Source: Prinsepia uniflora (lineage: Eukaryota > Streptophyta > Magnoliopsida > Rosales > Rosaceae). From it: a stretch of DNA of 64,000 bases. Numbering within the stretch: position 1 is the stretch's first letter; the number at the start of each line of letters is the position of its first letter. This document shows, piece by piece, positions 22,701 to 35,110 of this stretch. The stretch covers positions 7,660,235 to 7,724,234 of the forward strand of contig CM064868.1 of assembly GCA_032719365.1 (NCBI GenBank). Reading direction: 5' to 3'. The notes beneath the pieces are model-generated. The model was not told where the DNA came from. It saw nothing but the letters and a program-made list of their open reading frames with translations, and did no database searches. Made by a program: the position numbers and the translations under genes.

Positions 22701-23687
22701 ATTTTGTATAATTTTAGTGATGTGTATTTGTTAGTTGTTAGTACGATCTTTTTTGTACTAGTATTAACATTTTAGTTTGTGTGTCTTGTTGTCATAGTTT
22801 GATTTAATATAATTGTATCATTTCTTATCATATACAATAATATCTTTTTTGATTAAAAAAAACGTGCATTTATAAATTTTTTATTTCGGTCTCCCATGAA
22901 TCTTCTTAAATTTTATTAATTATGGAATTCAGTTCATATGATTTGTTTATCTACTTTGATTTGTTTACTGGTATAGCTAAGGATGTATAAATCTCAGGTA
23001 TTCTTTGGTAAATGAGTCTGAGGTACCGAAAGATGATTATAATTTTTGATTGATGACGAACAAAAACAAGTAATATTGGAATAAAACATTAATGATGGGA
23101 GCGTAATTAAAATTAAGGGAGCGGAGTCCAGATTGTGATAAGCTTGATGACCAACGGGTCGGGTCGACCTCAAGCCAGACTCCACCTATTCTAATAATAA
23201 AATAGGACTAGTTTAGCACTTATGAGTTGAACATACCACACTAGTTTCTAGCTTCACTTGTGTAATTATTAACGAGTTGAGGTGAATTTAACCTACTTGA
23301 TTTTATTACAAGCACAACTTATATGAGTCCAAGTTGTTAATAGGTTTTTCAAGGAGTAAACGAAAAGTGGTTTAAGAGAGACATGAAGTTGTGAAATGTG
23401 AATGAGGGGTAAAGTGGCACAAAATGAGTTTAGGGTAAATGAAAAGTGGTTAAAGAGACATAAATTTGTGAAATGTAAATGTGGAGTCAAGAGACATAAA
23501 TTTACAATTTTGCTCTATTTTTTTACTGAATTGGTAAATTTAACAGTAAATGACTTGTTTTTCTTTTTTCACTGAATTGGTAAACGTAACGGGAAAATCT
23601 GACACGTACACATCAATCATCATTATAAAAGACTGGACCACTCCCAAACAAAATCACACCAAAACACAGGACTCGAATGAGTACCGA
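22701..23687. other. AT-rich upstream flank of the coiled-coil gene
   Basis: No coding frame. There is a roughly 45-bp repeated phrase (AAATGAAAAGTGGTTAAAGA-type) at about 23355-23400 and 23436-23480. The 5' leader of the gene probably lies just before 23688 (ACCAAAACACAGG...), but no clear TATA element was fixed. Confidence 0.4.
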
Positions 23688-23855
23688 ATGAACCATTCAG
23701 GCAATCCCTATTGTCGTTGCCGGAAAGCTTGGACGCACCGGCGTCGTGATTACGGACCTCTTTCAAGTCCATTCCTTCACTGGAAGTTCGAAGAAGACAG
23801 AAACACCGGCGTCGTCGAAGCCTCGGCTCGTAAGCTCGCCGCGGGGCTCTGGCAA

Positions 23856-23858
23856 TAA
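23856..23858 (+). other. In-frame TAA in exon 1 of the coiled-coil gene
   Basis: Falls right after the conserved SARKLAAGLW block. 26 further codons stay open to the donor site at 23937. Confidence 0.7.
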
Positions 23859-23936
23859 CGCTTTAAAGAAATTTCATGGGGTCAAGATCGCAAAATCAAG
23901 TCTGGCCCTTCTAATATTTCTCTGCTTCAGCCTCGG

Positions 23937-24309
23937 GTAATTCTGATTCGATTTTCATGTAGTTTTGATAAGAGTTATAAAATTTTTGAGGAATTGAGTG
24001 AATGGTGTAGTGACTGTCACTGTGAGTGAGTCTGGCCATGTGTTTGTTTATTTTTAATGTAGAATTGCATATGAACTGTTCATAGTAGAGTGAACTGTTA
24101 AAATATAAGTGAATATCAAGTGTTTATAAGATTTTGAAACAAATTTAATTTTTGATGTGTTGCATTTTGAAGAAATTTTGAAACTTTTAGAAATTTTTTA
24201 TAGTTGCAGTCTGGTGTTGGAAACATAAGCTTCTCGTTAACATGTTACAAGAAATTTCGGTGCTAAACATATGATGAGTTTCAAAGTCCAAAGAATTCAA
24301 TTCTGTATG

Positions 24310-24359
<50 letters not shown>

Positions 24360-24658
24360 GTGTTTTCGCTTTTACTCAGTATATGTCTTTTTTTTTTTTT
24401 TTTGAGTATATTGGTATTTTTTTTTGTGCTAGATTGAACTCGATACTTCATAATTAAAGATCAATCTTTTCGTAAATTATGTTCCTCGTCTATATTATGG
24501 AAAAACCTTGTATATTAGGGCCTTGAAATATTCCACAATGCTGGTCAGCAAACAAAAGCAAATAAGCTATAGAACACGACTTGTAAAGTTATTAAAGACT
24601 AAAGATTCAAAATTTCAACACCGAAAAATTTATGTTTAGTTTTCTTTTGATTTTGTAG
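23937..24658 (+). other. Intron of the coiled-coil gene
   Basis: Donor CGG|GTAATT, acceptor TTTTGTAG|CTTG. It is 722 bp, phase 0 and AT-rich. It contains the TA microsatellite at 24313-24357 and a poly(T) run near 24390-24403. Confidence 0.65.
24313..24357. repeat. (TA)n microsatellite in the intron
   Basis: About 22 uninterrupted TA units. Such a run is likely to vary between individuals. Confidence 0.95.
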
Positions 24659-26087
24659 CTTGAATCATCTTTGTCATATTCCAAATGTGCATCGAAGAGG
24701 GCAGCAAAGTGGGACTGTGGAAGCTCGAAAGGATCTGATGACATCTATCGTTTTCATCACTATAAGAAGCTTCTCAATGATTGTGAGGTTACTGAAGGCT
24801 CTATTGTCTCGACTTTGAATGCAGAATTAACGCAAGCCAGATTATGCATTCTTGAGCTGGAAGCTAAGCAGAAGTCCATCAAGAAGAAAGTAAAACATTT
24901 TTTGAGGAAGCTTGAAGAGGGAAGACGCTCTTTGCAAAGCAGAGATCGTAAGAAAGATCATGTTATTAAAGACCTGAAGGAAGTACTAGGCAGGGAAAGG
25001 AAAAGGCGCCAGAAAATGGAAAATCTTAGCACTAATCTGGTCAAGCAGTTCATGGAAAAGTACGAGGAAGAGAAAAAGTGCAGAAAACTCATGGAAGACA
25101 TTGCTAATGAACTGGCTGGGCAAATTGGAAAAGACAAGGTTGAATTTGAGGCATTGAAGAGAGAATCGATGAAAGCTCTTGAAGAAGCGGAAGAAGAGAG
25201 GAAGATGTTGCATATAGCTGAGGTTTTACGTGAAGAGGGGGTCCAGATGAAGCTGATGGATGCAAAACTAGCTCTTGAAGATAAATATTGTCAGTTGAAC
25301 AAGCTGATAACAGACGTTGAAACTTTGATAAGGTCAAGGTTTGGTACCCTCGATATGATGGAGTTAAGAAAGACTGAGCTGATCCTACAGGCAGTGAAGT
25401 CACTGAATATTCATGATATCAAGGATTTTTCTTATGTTCCTTCAAAATCAGATGATGTATTGTCTGTTATTGAAGAGCTTCGACCATGTGAATGTAATCA
25501 GAGGAAGATTGAACCTTGCGTTTGTCAAACTCCTCCTAGCCAGTCCTGAGGATAATGGGAAGATGAATTGCCTTAATGGTTATAGTAGTTGTTTGCAGGA
25601 AGATGCTGAGGATCAGGGTTCTTGTGATTCAATTGGAGGCCGAGGGGTAAATCCCAGCATTAGCGGGTTTGGCCAGGCCAAAAATGTACTGAGGAGCAGA
25701 AGTAAACGTAATGATAATGCAGGTGAATATTCTCCAGATAGGGAAATCAGTGAGGCTTGCTCAACATCAGAGAAGCAATCAAATTCTACATCTAAGCTTT
25801 GGAGATCATGTCCAAGCAATGGTGAGGTTTATAAAATAGCTGTGGATGAGAATGAAAGGAGGCTTTTGAACGGGATTGCACCGAGTTGGGGAACAAAGCA
25901 ACGGGACACAGTTGGACAGTGGATCCCAACAGACACAGCGAATCCACACATAACTCGAGGGATGAAAAGGGGCATTGCATGGCCCCGAGCCATCCAAAAG
26001 AATGGTTCGAAAATGAAGCTATTGGAAACGAAAATAGAAAGCCAGAAATCTCAGTTACGCAAAGTTCTTAAACAAAAGATCAGGTGA

Positions 26088-27230
26088 ATTAGCTAGCTCC
26101 TCAAAACTTTGCTCAAGTTAGATTTGAACCTATCTAGCTGATTTATGATCCTTTGTCACATGCCTTGTTCTGGTCAATATTGAATGGTATGTTGCTTATA
26201 CAATAGAAGTAGACACTTGTTTTTTTGGTTTTTCACCATTGTCTTGAGTCTTGACGCTTACAGTAGATACAAATACCCTTTTGTTTTGACCAACTAGCCG
26301 AAGTTAGCTCCTGAGTATAAGGCACGCAGAAGATGCAAGCATTCATTCTATTGCAATGCTGTACAGCTATATAACTTGGAAATTATTTCATGTTATAGCT
26401 AGCCATTATTTAGATCCAGCTAGACAAGAAATCATGATTGAATGTAGGGTTTCCTTCTCCTATAGAGTATGAAGTGGTTTCTGACCCACTTTGGGTTGTT
26501 TCCAAAAAAGAACAATTCGGTACGTCTGGGATTCTCTTTTTCTCCCATAAGAGGATAAAATGTGTGAATGTAGGCATATTTAGTGTGCCTCTTTTTTCTT
26601 CTTGCTGGGACCCATTCCCATTGTTCTCATTCCCATTCCCAGGTGGATTTCTCATCCCATGTCTGCTTTTTTAGTAACTCAGATGTCTCCAAATAATGCA
26701 AGTAAACCTACACTATATTGGCTGATACAATAGTTGATCCTAAACTTTAGAAATTGGCACCTGCAATCATTGTCATGTTACAACTTGCATGATCAATCAT
26801 TCTGTACTGAATATTGATGCAGGAATATAAGTACAAACTGAAAAGTGAAAACATTGTTTTCTGCACATTGGCGATGCAATTTGACACCACTCACTTCTAC
26901 TTCCCACACCGCCTTAGGTCCCGCAGTGGAATATTAGGCTGGCCGATCAGACTCGTAATGGTCTTCAATTGTTAGGAATTTGGTCTTTGATTGTTAAGGA
27001 ATTTGATGTATGTAGTAAGGAGATGAAGCCCATGAAATGCTTCCAAATTTGTCCCATGGCATTATCTGAAACATATTAATTACACTATCTCACTGGGTAA
27101 CATACAGCTATATCAATTATTAAAACAGGTCTATAGAAAAATTTAATCTCTTGCGATTTAATTGTATATCAAAGCAAATAAAGAATAATATTTATTGATA
27201 CTATATTGAACTAGATTCATTGGGCTATAT
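26088..27230. other. 3' flank of the coiled-coil gene
   Basis: AT-rich, no coding frame. 26580-26660 has a CCCATTCCCATTG / CATTCCCATTCCCAGG repeat patch, reminiscent of the ends of some small plant DNA transposons. No matching inverted end was found. The gene's polyadenylation site probably lies in the first few hundred bases. Confidence 0.35.
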
Positions 27231-28300
27231 GCCTAAAGTCCAAATACCAAGCATGGGCCAAGCCCACGCAATCTAAACAATTCCAACAATGGATCAAACA
27301 TGGAATGACACGTGGACGTATGTCTACCATCGATCTACATATCACGTGTCAACACTATAATTGAGGTGCATTTATCTCATATCGAAACTATAAAAAACGA
27401 TTACTTCGCTCACCCATATTAAAGTGGTGCACATTTCCCAATGAGACAATTAATATTCATTATTCACTATTATTTTGTCAAAATTACTACTTATTGTTTA
27501 CTCTTTCAAACAAATTTACTAATTTGACTATCAGAAAACATTAGACCGGCACTACACCGGTGCTCATCCCTAACAGAGGACTCACTGTTCTTCTTAAGTC
27601 TACAGGTTACGAGGAAGGGCATGTGACATACGTCAATTGGACAAGGAATAATCCCAAGTTGGAAAATTTTGAAACTGACTAAGTCTGCCCACTCTCTACC
27701 GAGTCAAGCACACACTCATCTAACACAACAATCATGCTAGGCGACCAGAACCTCGGCGAAATAACGCCCGAACAAGGATCCAAGGTACCAAGAGACAACC
27801 CTCCGAATTTCTTACAAATCATTGAGATATTGCAAAGTGACATGGCCAAAGTGAAATCCAAGGGCACACAAGCGGGTCGAGATGCCAAGCCCTTGACGAA
27901 CGGTGCATCGAGGTGGCCGAGCAGCTGCGGTCTACTTAGGGTGAACAGCTGCTGGCTGCTTAGGGCGAGCTCAAGGCTCATCAAGCTAAGGCCACGACCG
28001 AGGAGGCCGAGAAGGTGGTGGCCGAATGCACCGAGCATGCCGAGAAACTCCGTCGAGCCGTGAGAAAGGAAAAACTCAAGACTTCCCCCAAACTAGCTGA
28101 TAAGATCTCTCGGGTGCTCATCATCCCTAGCAAGGGCCGCCCGAGGCCAGGATCTGCCGAGACGTCTGTGATGCTCTTAGGCCAACATAACGGAAGATCC
28201 ATTGTTCTTATTAAGTCTACAGGTTACGAGTAGGAACACGTAACATATGTCAATTGGATAAGGAGTAATCTCAAGTTGGAATATTTTGTACTTCAACAAT
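27231..28300 (+). mobile_element. Remnant of a gypsy element: LTR end, leader and gag start
   Basis: 27231-27580 is LTR-like DNA ending in an ACACCGGTGC palindrome region (about 27552-27565). A short frame from ATG 27734 (MLGDQNLGEITPEQG...NFLQIIEILQSDMAKVK) looks like the start of a gag-type protein. 27900-28110 is GC-rich and encodes a charged A/E/K-rich stretch (EEAEKVVAECTEHAEKLRRA) in a shifted frame. A stretch of about 85 bp occurs on both sides (27582-27670 and 28198-28288). Tat-type affiliation is a guess. Confidence 0.45.
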
Positions 28301-28520
28301 ACTGATGATTTTTAAAGGTCTTAATATGACTACGATAACAAAAAAAAACAAAAAACAAAAAGAGATCTTGAGACAAAATTAAAATAGAACCAAATTTAGG
28401 AAGAATATAAATTTGAGAAGGAAGATTGTGAGGAAGGAATTAGATTGAACAAAATCACAAAATAAGAATGATGATAGGTCTTTCATCAATCTCAATCCTC
28501 AAATTCCAAAATGGCATCCA
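28301..28520. other. Spacer between the gag remnant and the tandem repeats
   Basis: AT-rich, with an AAAAAACAAAAAACAAAAAG run near 28340-28360. Nothing coding seen. Confidence 0.4.
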
Positions 28521-28524
28521 AGTT

Positions 28525-28850
28525 CTCAAATTCACCCTTTAATGTCCACCATCGTGTTCTTGACATCCTCAAAATCTGCCTTAATTGCATCACATAAAAG
28601 AAATCAAATTCACCTTTTTATGTCCACCATAATGTTTTTGACATCCTCCAAATCTGCCCCAATTGCATCACATAGGAGCAAATAGAAAAACTGGCATCCG
28701 AGCACTAAAATTCACCTTTTTTTGTCCATTAATAATATTTTTGACATCCTCCAACTAAAATATTCCTAACAAAAAGTGAAAAAATGGGATAAGATTGAGG
28801 TCTTCTAAATCTATCTGAATTGCATCACATAAGAGCAAACAAAACTAACT
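28525..28850. repeat. Degenerate tandem repeat, unit about 90-100 bp
   Basis: The phrase AAATTCACC-TTT-ATGTCCA...TTTTTGACATCCTC...AATTGCATCACATA recurs about three to four times. AATTGCATCACATA occurs near 28583, 28659 and 28814, and TTGACATCCTC near 28559, 28636 and 28742. Confidence 0.7.
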
Positions 28851-30575
28851 TACCCAGAAAAACTATTGTACATAATTATTAATTACAGCTGCCACTTAGT
28901 ATTATAGTCTATTAGAGTTCGATTCTCATAAATGACAAGATTGATACTGACAGGACCCGTCCCGATCCCCTGTGGGACCTATCGGGGATGTGCCCTGTTC
29001 CCATCTGACTTTGACTCTAAAATACCAGAAATACCCTTAACGAGCTTAAAGTCTTTCAAATTAATTAAACAAGGTTAAACATGCAACCCTAGAGTTCTAC
29101 AATGTCAGATCAGGGATAGTACAATACAAAAAGCGAGCACAAAGTCGGGTTACAAAACGGTGCTCAACCTACCCAAACAGGGTGTACAGGTGCGCAACAA
29201 GGAAACTATGCCTCGAACTACAGGTCCTCCTCCTCTAACTCGACTGCAAGGCCTGGAGGGGTCAATAAAACAAATAAAGAGTGAGTGGACAAAAAATAAA
29301 CAATATTTCCAAAACCAGTTTAATAATAATATAATAATCATAAGGTTTTACCCCTTCGTTTAGAAACTTGCATGCATTTAGTCAAAACATAGGATCATAA
29401 CATCATATAGCCAGCATAAGGAAATAATCATAATAATAGTGCACTGTACAACCTAACCCCGACATCCCTGATGTCTGGCATTCTCGATGCCCAAATCATG
29501 TCACGGTCCTAAGGCTACGCATGCCACCTGGGGCCTCAAATCCCAAGTCTCCCCAGGGTCCACCCAGGTCAATGACTCGCAGATCATTGGCCCTCCATAG
29601 GGGTATCATCCACATCTGCACTAACGATCGCGGACCGCCCCTCGGGCCAACCCCTCTCGGGCAGTGCCCGTGACTACTCTAGGATCCTATTGAACGTCAA
29701 GAAGAGACATAAAACATAAGGTAGGTATACTGTCACGACCCGAATCTCCTCGGTCAGGACCCAACTCATCTAGCACCATATTGTCCGCTTTGGGCCTCGC
29801 CCTCACGGTTTTGTTTTCGGGAGCTCATGGTACAACTTCCCAGGGGTTCACCCATAATGGAATTGCACCAGCCTCAACTCGCTTAACTTTGGGGTTCCAA
29901 TCCCCCCCAAAGCCACTTGAGCTCCCAAAAGGCCTAGTGCTAGATAGGTGTGTGCCTACACCTTTAAGGCACACCACAATCCTCTCCCAGACCATTCTCC
30001 ATCGCAGGAATGTGGGATTGCTCACCGTTCCCTCCAGGACACGGGTCTTACATATACACAGTGCAATAGTATCACAATCCACAGAACTCCCAGACTTACT
30101 TCGAAAACCAATTCGTACATATATCCAGACGGGTCTCATGCCCAAAACATCATACTACGTATAGAACCCCATAACAAAGTATCAAGACTCATCCCATCAC
30201 ATTCATGAAGTAAATTAGTGAAAACAGTTATGCATGCAATCATTTTGAAATCAAACAGCCCACTCACATACTGTCCTTGCTGCTCAACGAACTACCTAAA
30301 CCTGTTCAAACGCATCCAAAGGTCACTAATTGACCATACTTGGTCTAACATCCAACCCTAGAACAAAACCAGCCCGGGAAAGCGTCCTAAACAGGCTTCT
30401 CGAGGCTAGATTCTTCAATTTGACCAATCTAACGATCTCCGATCAAAACGAAACCACCGACATTGGATCCGTATCGTCGTAACCTTGAAAATGGTACCGG
30501 TCCCACCAAAACATTGTTCACACGCGCCCCACGCGCCTAGTCAACTCGTCGGTCAAAGCTGCTACAGTACCCTGA

Positions 30576-30684
30576 TGACGTCATCCCTGATAAGTGTCAG
30601 AGGACACGTGGCACTCCCTGGTTGCTCACTGGTCTGACATGTTTGACATGATGATGTCATCATGAAGTCAGCATGATGACGTCA
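30576..30684 (-). promoter_or_regulatory. TGACGTCA/CACGTG cluster in the 28.9-32.2 kb LTR
   Basis: TGACGTCA at 30576-30583 and 30677-30684, CACGTG at 30605-30610, with TGACATG words between. It is equivalent in position to the clusters at 18363-18484 and 47128-47398. Confidence 0.55.
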
Positions 30685-31469
30685 TAATCCCTGTCATTCG
30701 GTTTTCCCCTACCGAAACCCTATACTGGCCTTCGATCGGTACCTACCGAGAAACCAGTAATCGGGTCGCCGTGACCCACGACCATGACCTGACCAGAATT
30801 TCCATTTTCGGCCACCATTTTCAATGCATTTTGGTCTTATGAACTCGTCTAAGTCTACCCTACAAGTCTGTAAACCTCAAAACTCGAAAAAGGATCAGAA
30901 TCACTATTTCTAGCTCGAAGATTCACAGCTCTATTTTTCAGTCGTCTTCTTCGTCGCGTCAGGCTGTGTCCAATCTCGAAACCGGCCACCACAGTCACGT
31001 CTCTATCCTTAGGATACAACTACACAAACGAGACGGCCCTCTACAAGTCAAGATCAGGTTTTCGAAATTGGGAAAAAACCAAGGGAGTTTCTGGTTTTTC
31101 GGCTTACCTGCGCTGCATCGCCGTCGTGGTCTCCAGCTGGTCGTCCAAGGCTCTTCGAGATCCTAGTCTGGTGTTAGCTCGAAGTACAAGAGTGGGGTCG
31201 AACGGTTTGGGGTCTGTGGGTTCGTCTGTCCGTCGCGGGTCCGAGTGATGATCGGGTTTTTCAGACGGCGACAGCGATGATGGTGATGACGATGATGATG
31301 AAGATGATGTTCTGATGAGGGTGTGTGATCGATCTGGGGTTAGAGATGAAGCAACAGATGGGGAAGGTGGTCGGGGTGTTTGCTGCAAAATGGTTGCTCA
31401 CGGGAAAGAATGAGAACAAAGGAAGAAGATAGATTCATGCATCGAAGTTTTTGATTTATTGGGCCAGTT

Positions 31470-31495
31470 AGATGAGTGACACTTGTTACTCATCT
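31470..31495 (-). promoter_or_regulatory. LTR dyad, copy 3
   Basis: AGATGAGTGACA, centre CT, then TGTTACTCATCT. The outer pair is A/T instead of G/C on both sides. One inner pair is mismatched. Confidence 0.75.
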
Positions 31496-31988
31496 GATTG
31501 GTCCAAGATCCTAGTTGGCCAATCCAATTATTCCACCTTGCCCGAACCTCGAAAAAACATAATAGTATCCCTTACAATTTATGACCCGTAACTTCCGTTT
31601 CGAACCTCCGATTTCGGCATGCCGCCTGTCTACGGACTCGTGGTGACGTGATTTATGTAATGGTCAAGGGTCCACATCCAAATAGTGTCTCGAGTCAAAA
31701 ATCAACATTTTGCCCTGACTAGGGGCAAAACGGTCATTTTACATATAAATTCTAAATTTACCTAATGTTTATAAGATAATTCCTCACCCTCAATATCATT
31801 GTATTAAAAAAATTATCAATTACGACTATTATATATTAGACTAACATATTAATATATTATACTAACATATTAATTATATATTATACTAACATACTAAAAT
31901 ACTAACATATCATTTGTTTGAATTTTGTTGTATGGAATACCACTTAATCCAATAATTAGGGACTTCCCAAAAAGTTGTGCCTTAAAAC

Positions 31989-32110
31989 TGTTTTTTTTTT
32001 TATCAAGTAAATAAAAATTTCATTAATAAGTAAACATTACAAAGCAATGAAAGCCCACAAACAAAATGACTTAAATAAGACATAAATATACACACACAAG
32101 CAACACCAAA
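31989..32110 (-). mobile_element. Probable LINE 3' end, minus strand
   Basis: A T run at about 31989-32001 is followed by TATCAAGTAAATAAAAATTTC and by sequence that reads, on the minus strand, like the AATGAAATTT...poly(A) end of plant L1-type LINEs. It lies in the segment that interrupts the LTR. No LINE coding remains. Confidence 0.4.
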
Positions 32111-32205
32111 TTTCTCATGGGCAAAATCGTCATTTCGCCTCAAATAATCTCAATAATCCTCGATTAATTCCCTGTAATCACATAATTCCGAGTTGAGTCG
32201 TTACA

Positions 32206-32920
32206 AAATTCATGTGCATACAAGTTTAATAATATAAACGTAACACAACCCAACATTAACCCTAGATCTAAAATATGGAAAGTCGCCATCACCCAAACTG
32301 CTGCCATCAGTCGTTACCCGAGACGCCATGAACCAGCAAATACAAAACCACCAGAAGTAAGGAAAGTGAAAGTGAAACGAAAGAAGTCAGCGAAAAATGA
32401 CGGAGTATGTCACCCGCACAAGGAGTGCTTCCATAATCCATTTGACGAGTGCAATATGCACTTTGAAAATAACTTAGTGCCAAAACAGACACTGGATTGA
32501 TAAGTGGACTTTTGTGACAGAGTGTTCAAGATCCATCATCATCAGAGGCATTGGATGAGGGAAGAGGAAGGGATTGGGGCATAGTGGAAGGAAACTGAAA
32601 TGGAGATGAGAAAATAGATTTAGGAGGATTTCGGAAATCTTCAAAGGAAGATAAGAAAAAACCTCAACAGTGCCTGAAGAGCGCGGAGCCTGAAGAGCAC
32701 CACAAAGGGTGAAAGGTAGAGTAGAAAACCAAACAAAAACAGCAGAAAAACAAACAGAAACCAAAACAGATTTGAAGAAGTAAAAAAGATAAAAATAAAC
32801 AGATAAAACTAAACCCTAACTGTTTTGTTGTATCCATGATTTTCGGTGAGAACCAGAGCCTGAAGCCCAACAGCACCCACATCATATGCTATGTGGAACC
32901 GATAACCAACTAGACTGGCT
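32206..32920. other. Unassigned DNA, A-rich on the plus strand
   Basis: Minus-strand frames of 60-96 codons here are low in complexity (F, L and S rich) and match no family I know. The A-rich stretch 32720-32810 could be transposon leader sequence. Confidence 0.3.
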
Positions 32921-34640
32921 GAATCGTCTAGCACCATACCAAATTTTAACAAATTTACAAAACGACCGAAAAATTAATGATTATCTAACCATAGCCGAAC
33001 CGATTTGGTTTCAATTTTATTTAGCAAAATCCTGAAAATTACTGAACCGAGCTGGAATCTTTTTATTTTAATAATTTCTTTATATTTCAGCCCAGTCATC
33101 TTTATTAGATGCCCAATTTATAAGCCCAAAGTGCCCATAGTCCAAAATCCAAAGCCTAAGTATTTTAAGATATTAAATTCTTTATATACTAAAAGGGTGT
33201 GTTTTTTCATTGTTCACGAGCAGTGTTTTTATAATTTTACCCTTATTTTGTTTCTTCTTCTTTATTAAAAATAGTTAAATGACAATTTTGCCCTTATCAT
33301 TCTAATTATCTTCTTTGCATGAGCACGACCATTAGACTCAAAAGTCTTCAATGTTCCTTCTTTCTCATCAAACCCTGAGAGTGTTCATTGCCTTTGTTGT
33401 TCCTTCTTTCTTCTCAACCCCATTCTTGCCAATTCATTCTCATCGAAATCATTTTGGAGAGTGCCACTTGCCCATTCTTGCTCATGTGCCACTATCGGCG
33501 AGAGAAGAAGCAGAATTTCCAAAAATTTAGAGAGTAAGGCTTTTGATTTTGCTACTATATGGAAATTTTGTTGTTTTCTTTCAAAAGACATGAACTTTCT
33601 CAGCTTAGAAGTAACTCAATTTCTCTTTCTCTGATACAGAGTTAGTTATGAAAACCAAACTCTAGGGCTTGATGTGAGTTTCTGAACTTGGTTGTATTAA
33701 TGATTGGTAAATAGATGCTTTTGTAAATATTTCTGAAACAAAAATTAGATTGGTGCATTTTTCAACTTATGACCACTCTTAGAGATATTCTATATATTTT
33801 TTGACAATTTATAAGCTTAAAATTTTGTTATATGTAGTCTTGATCATTTATAAGTTTTTATTTTTTTTTAAATTGTATTTGTCGGGGAAAGCAATTTTCG
33901 TACCTTTTTTAAGTGATGTTGATCATCTAGAAGGTTTTTTCTTGGCAATAAGTTTAGTCTTTCATTATTATATAATTTTATGAAATTGAATAAATGGTTA
34001 CCTAATATTTTGTTTTACATGTTTCCAAATTGGTGTAATGTTTTTTCCTCATTCACCTTGAATTCCACTATTTTAAAGCTGATGTTCTATAATTGTTGTT
34101 TTGGTGGGTTGAATTGTAGAAAGCATAAAACTTTATATTTTGATTGATCTCATTTGACATTTATACAATTTTATCAGGTGGCTTCTTTCGAAGAATTTTG
34201 AGGTAAAATTCCGATTTTCAATTTCTTTAGATTCATTTGTTTGTACTGCAAGTAACTAAAAATTCTTGTTTAACATTTGATGTATTGAAGTTTTTGTCTC
34301 TGTGTGTATGACTAAGTGAACCAACAATTTATTAGTGCTCTTTAGTAGCCCTTTGAATTGGTTCCCAAAAATCGGACTGAATCGAAACTGAACCTAAAAA
34401 AACTAAGCCGAAACAAAATCGAAATTGTATAGTAAAAATTGAACCAAATCGAGTCTAATATAGTTCAATTTTGATTTTTGATTTGAAAAAATCAAACCGA
34501 ACCGAATTACCAAAACTAAAATAAATAGGCTTCTGTTTTGGGTTTTAATGGAATGGGCTTCTGTTTTTAGGTTTTAATGGAATGACCCCCAAGTTCTTCT
34601 CTGTCTCCAACCTAGCCCCGAAATCAAGTGGAAGCCAAGC
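32921..34640. other. AT-rich block between two CCGAACC-rich patches
   Basis: Patches of CCGAACCGA/ACCGAAC words lie at about 32965-33055 and 34365-34515, 1.4 kb apart. The interval has no coding frame. Such words are common in degenerate plant transposons. I could not find matching inverted or direct ends. Confidence 0.3.
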
Positions 34641-35110
34641 TCAACCCTAGCCCAGGTCCCAAACAGCCCAACCTCATTGTCTCCAAAATAATGTCGTTCG
34701 CACCATCCTTAATCCCAAACCCCTGCCCCTCTCGCTCAGTCGCTCTTAGTCTCATCAGTCATCCATCTCATACGGAGTCTGGCCTCTCTTGAAGACTCGA
34801 ATTCCAGAGCATGAGTAGCACGACCCCTCGCTCTCGCTGTGATCCCTAAGGCCTAATCTCTTCCCTCTCACTCTCATCTCTCTTTAATTTTGTCTTGCTC
34901 GATTGCAATGCTCACCCTCACGAAGTCACAAACTCTCACCACTAATCTGATGACCTCTGCTCAATCTCTCCATCTTCGTAGTTCTCTCCCTCTCCGTCGT
35001 TCTCTCCATCTCCCTTTCCCTTGACTGTTCAACTTCTCTATCAATTTATCTTCGTCGAAGCCCATCTTCGACCTCTCCGGCTTCGTCGAAGCTCAGGGCC
35101 TTATAATTCT
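34641..35110. other. Pyrimidine-rich stretch
   Basis: Dense CTCTC/CTCCATC/TCTCCC sequence with CTTCGTCGAAG twice (about 35050-35060 and 35082-35092). It could be a 5' leader or transposon DNA. No open frame follows it. Confidence 0.3.

Larger units (their letters stand above)
23688..26087 (+). pseudogene. BRANCHLESS TRICHOME/At5g41620-like coiled-coil protein gene, two lesions
   Basis: Two exons: 23688-23936 and 24659-26087, with a phase-0 GT-AG intron. Exon 1 encodes MNHSGNPYCRCRK, then SPFLHWKFEED and SARKLAAGLWQ, the conserved N-terminal block of this plant family. A TAA at 23856-23858 follows it directly, yet the frame is open from there to the splice donor. Exon 2 encodes a long charged coiled coil (KKVKHFLRKLEEG, LGRERKRRQKMENL, EEKKCRKLMEDIANELA). 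It ends with the family's C-terminal block (NPHITRGMKRGIAWPRAIQK, then KIESQKSQLRKVLKQKIR). The exon 2 frame breaks at about 25545-25549 (TGA), and the C-terminal block continues in another frame, equal to one base gained or two lost. The family is linked to trichome branching and the cytoskeleton in Arabidopsis. I infer a recent pseudogene, or assembly errors, in what is the only multi-exon host gene here. Confidence 0.8.
28948..32205 (-). mobile_element. Minus-strand large LTR, interrupted near its start
   Basis: The right-hand terminus form TGACAGGACCCGTCCC begins at 28948. The LTR start in reverse form (GAGTCGTTACA) ends at 32205. Landmarks in between follow the family: GTGAGTGGAC region, TGACGTCA cluster, dyad at 31470 and the CATGCCGCCTGTCTACGGAC module near 31618. 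Flanking five-mers (GATAC left, AAATT right) do not match. The body up to about 31742 and the last 90 bp (32116-32205) share a 17-bp overlap (GGGCAAAA..GTCATTT), with about 375 bp of foreign AT-rich DNA between. Confidence 0.65.

Noticed and set aside
24671..25549. Exon 2 of the coiled-coil gene as a stand-alone gene starting at TTG 24671
   Set aside because: There is no ATG, a splice acceptor lies 12 bp upstream, and the N-terminal family block is found in exon 1.
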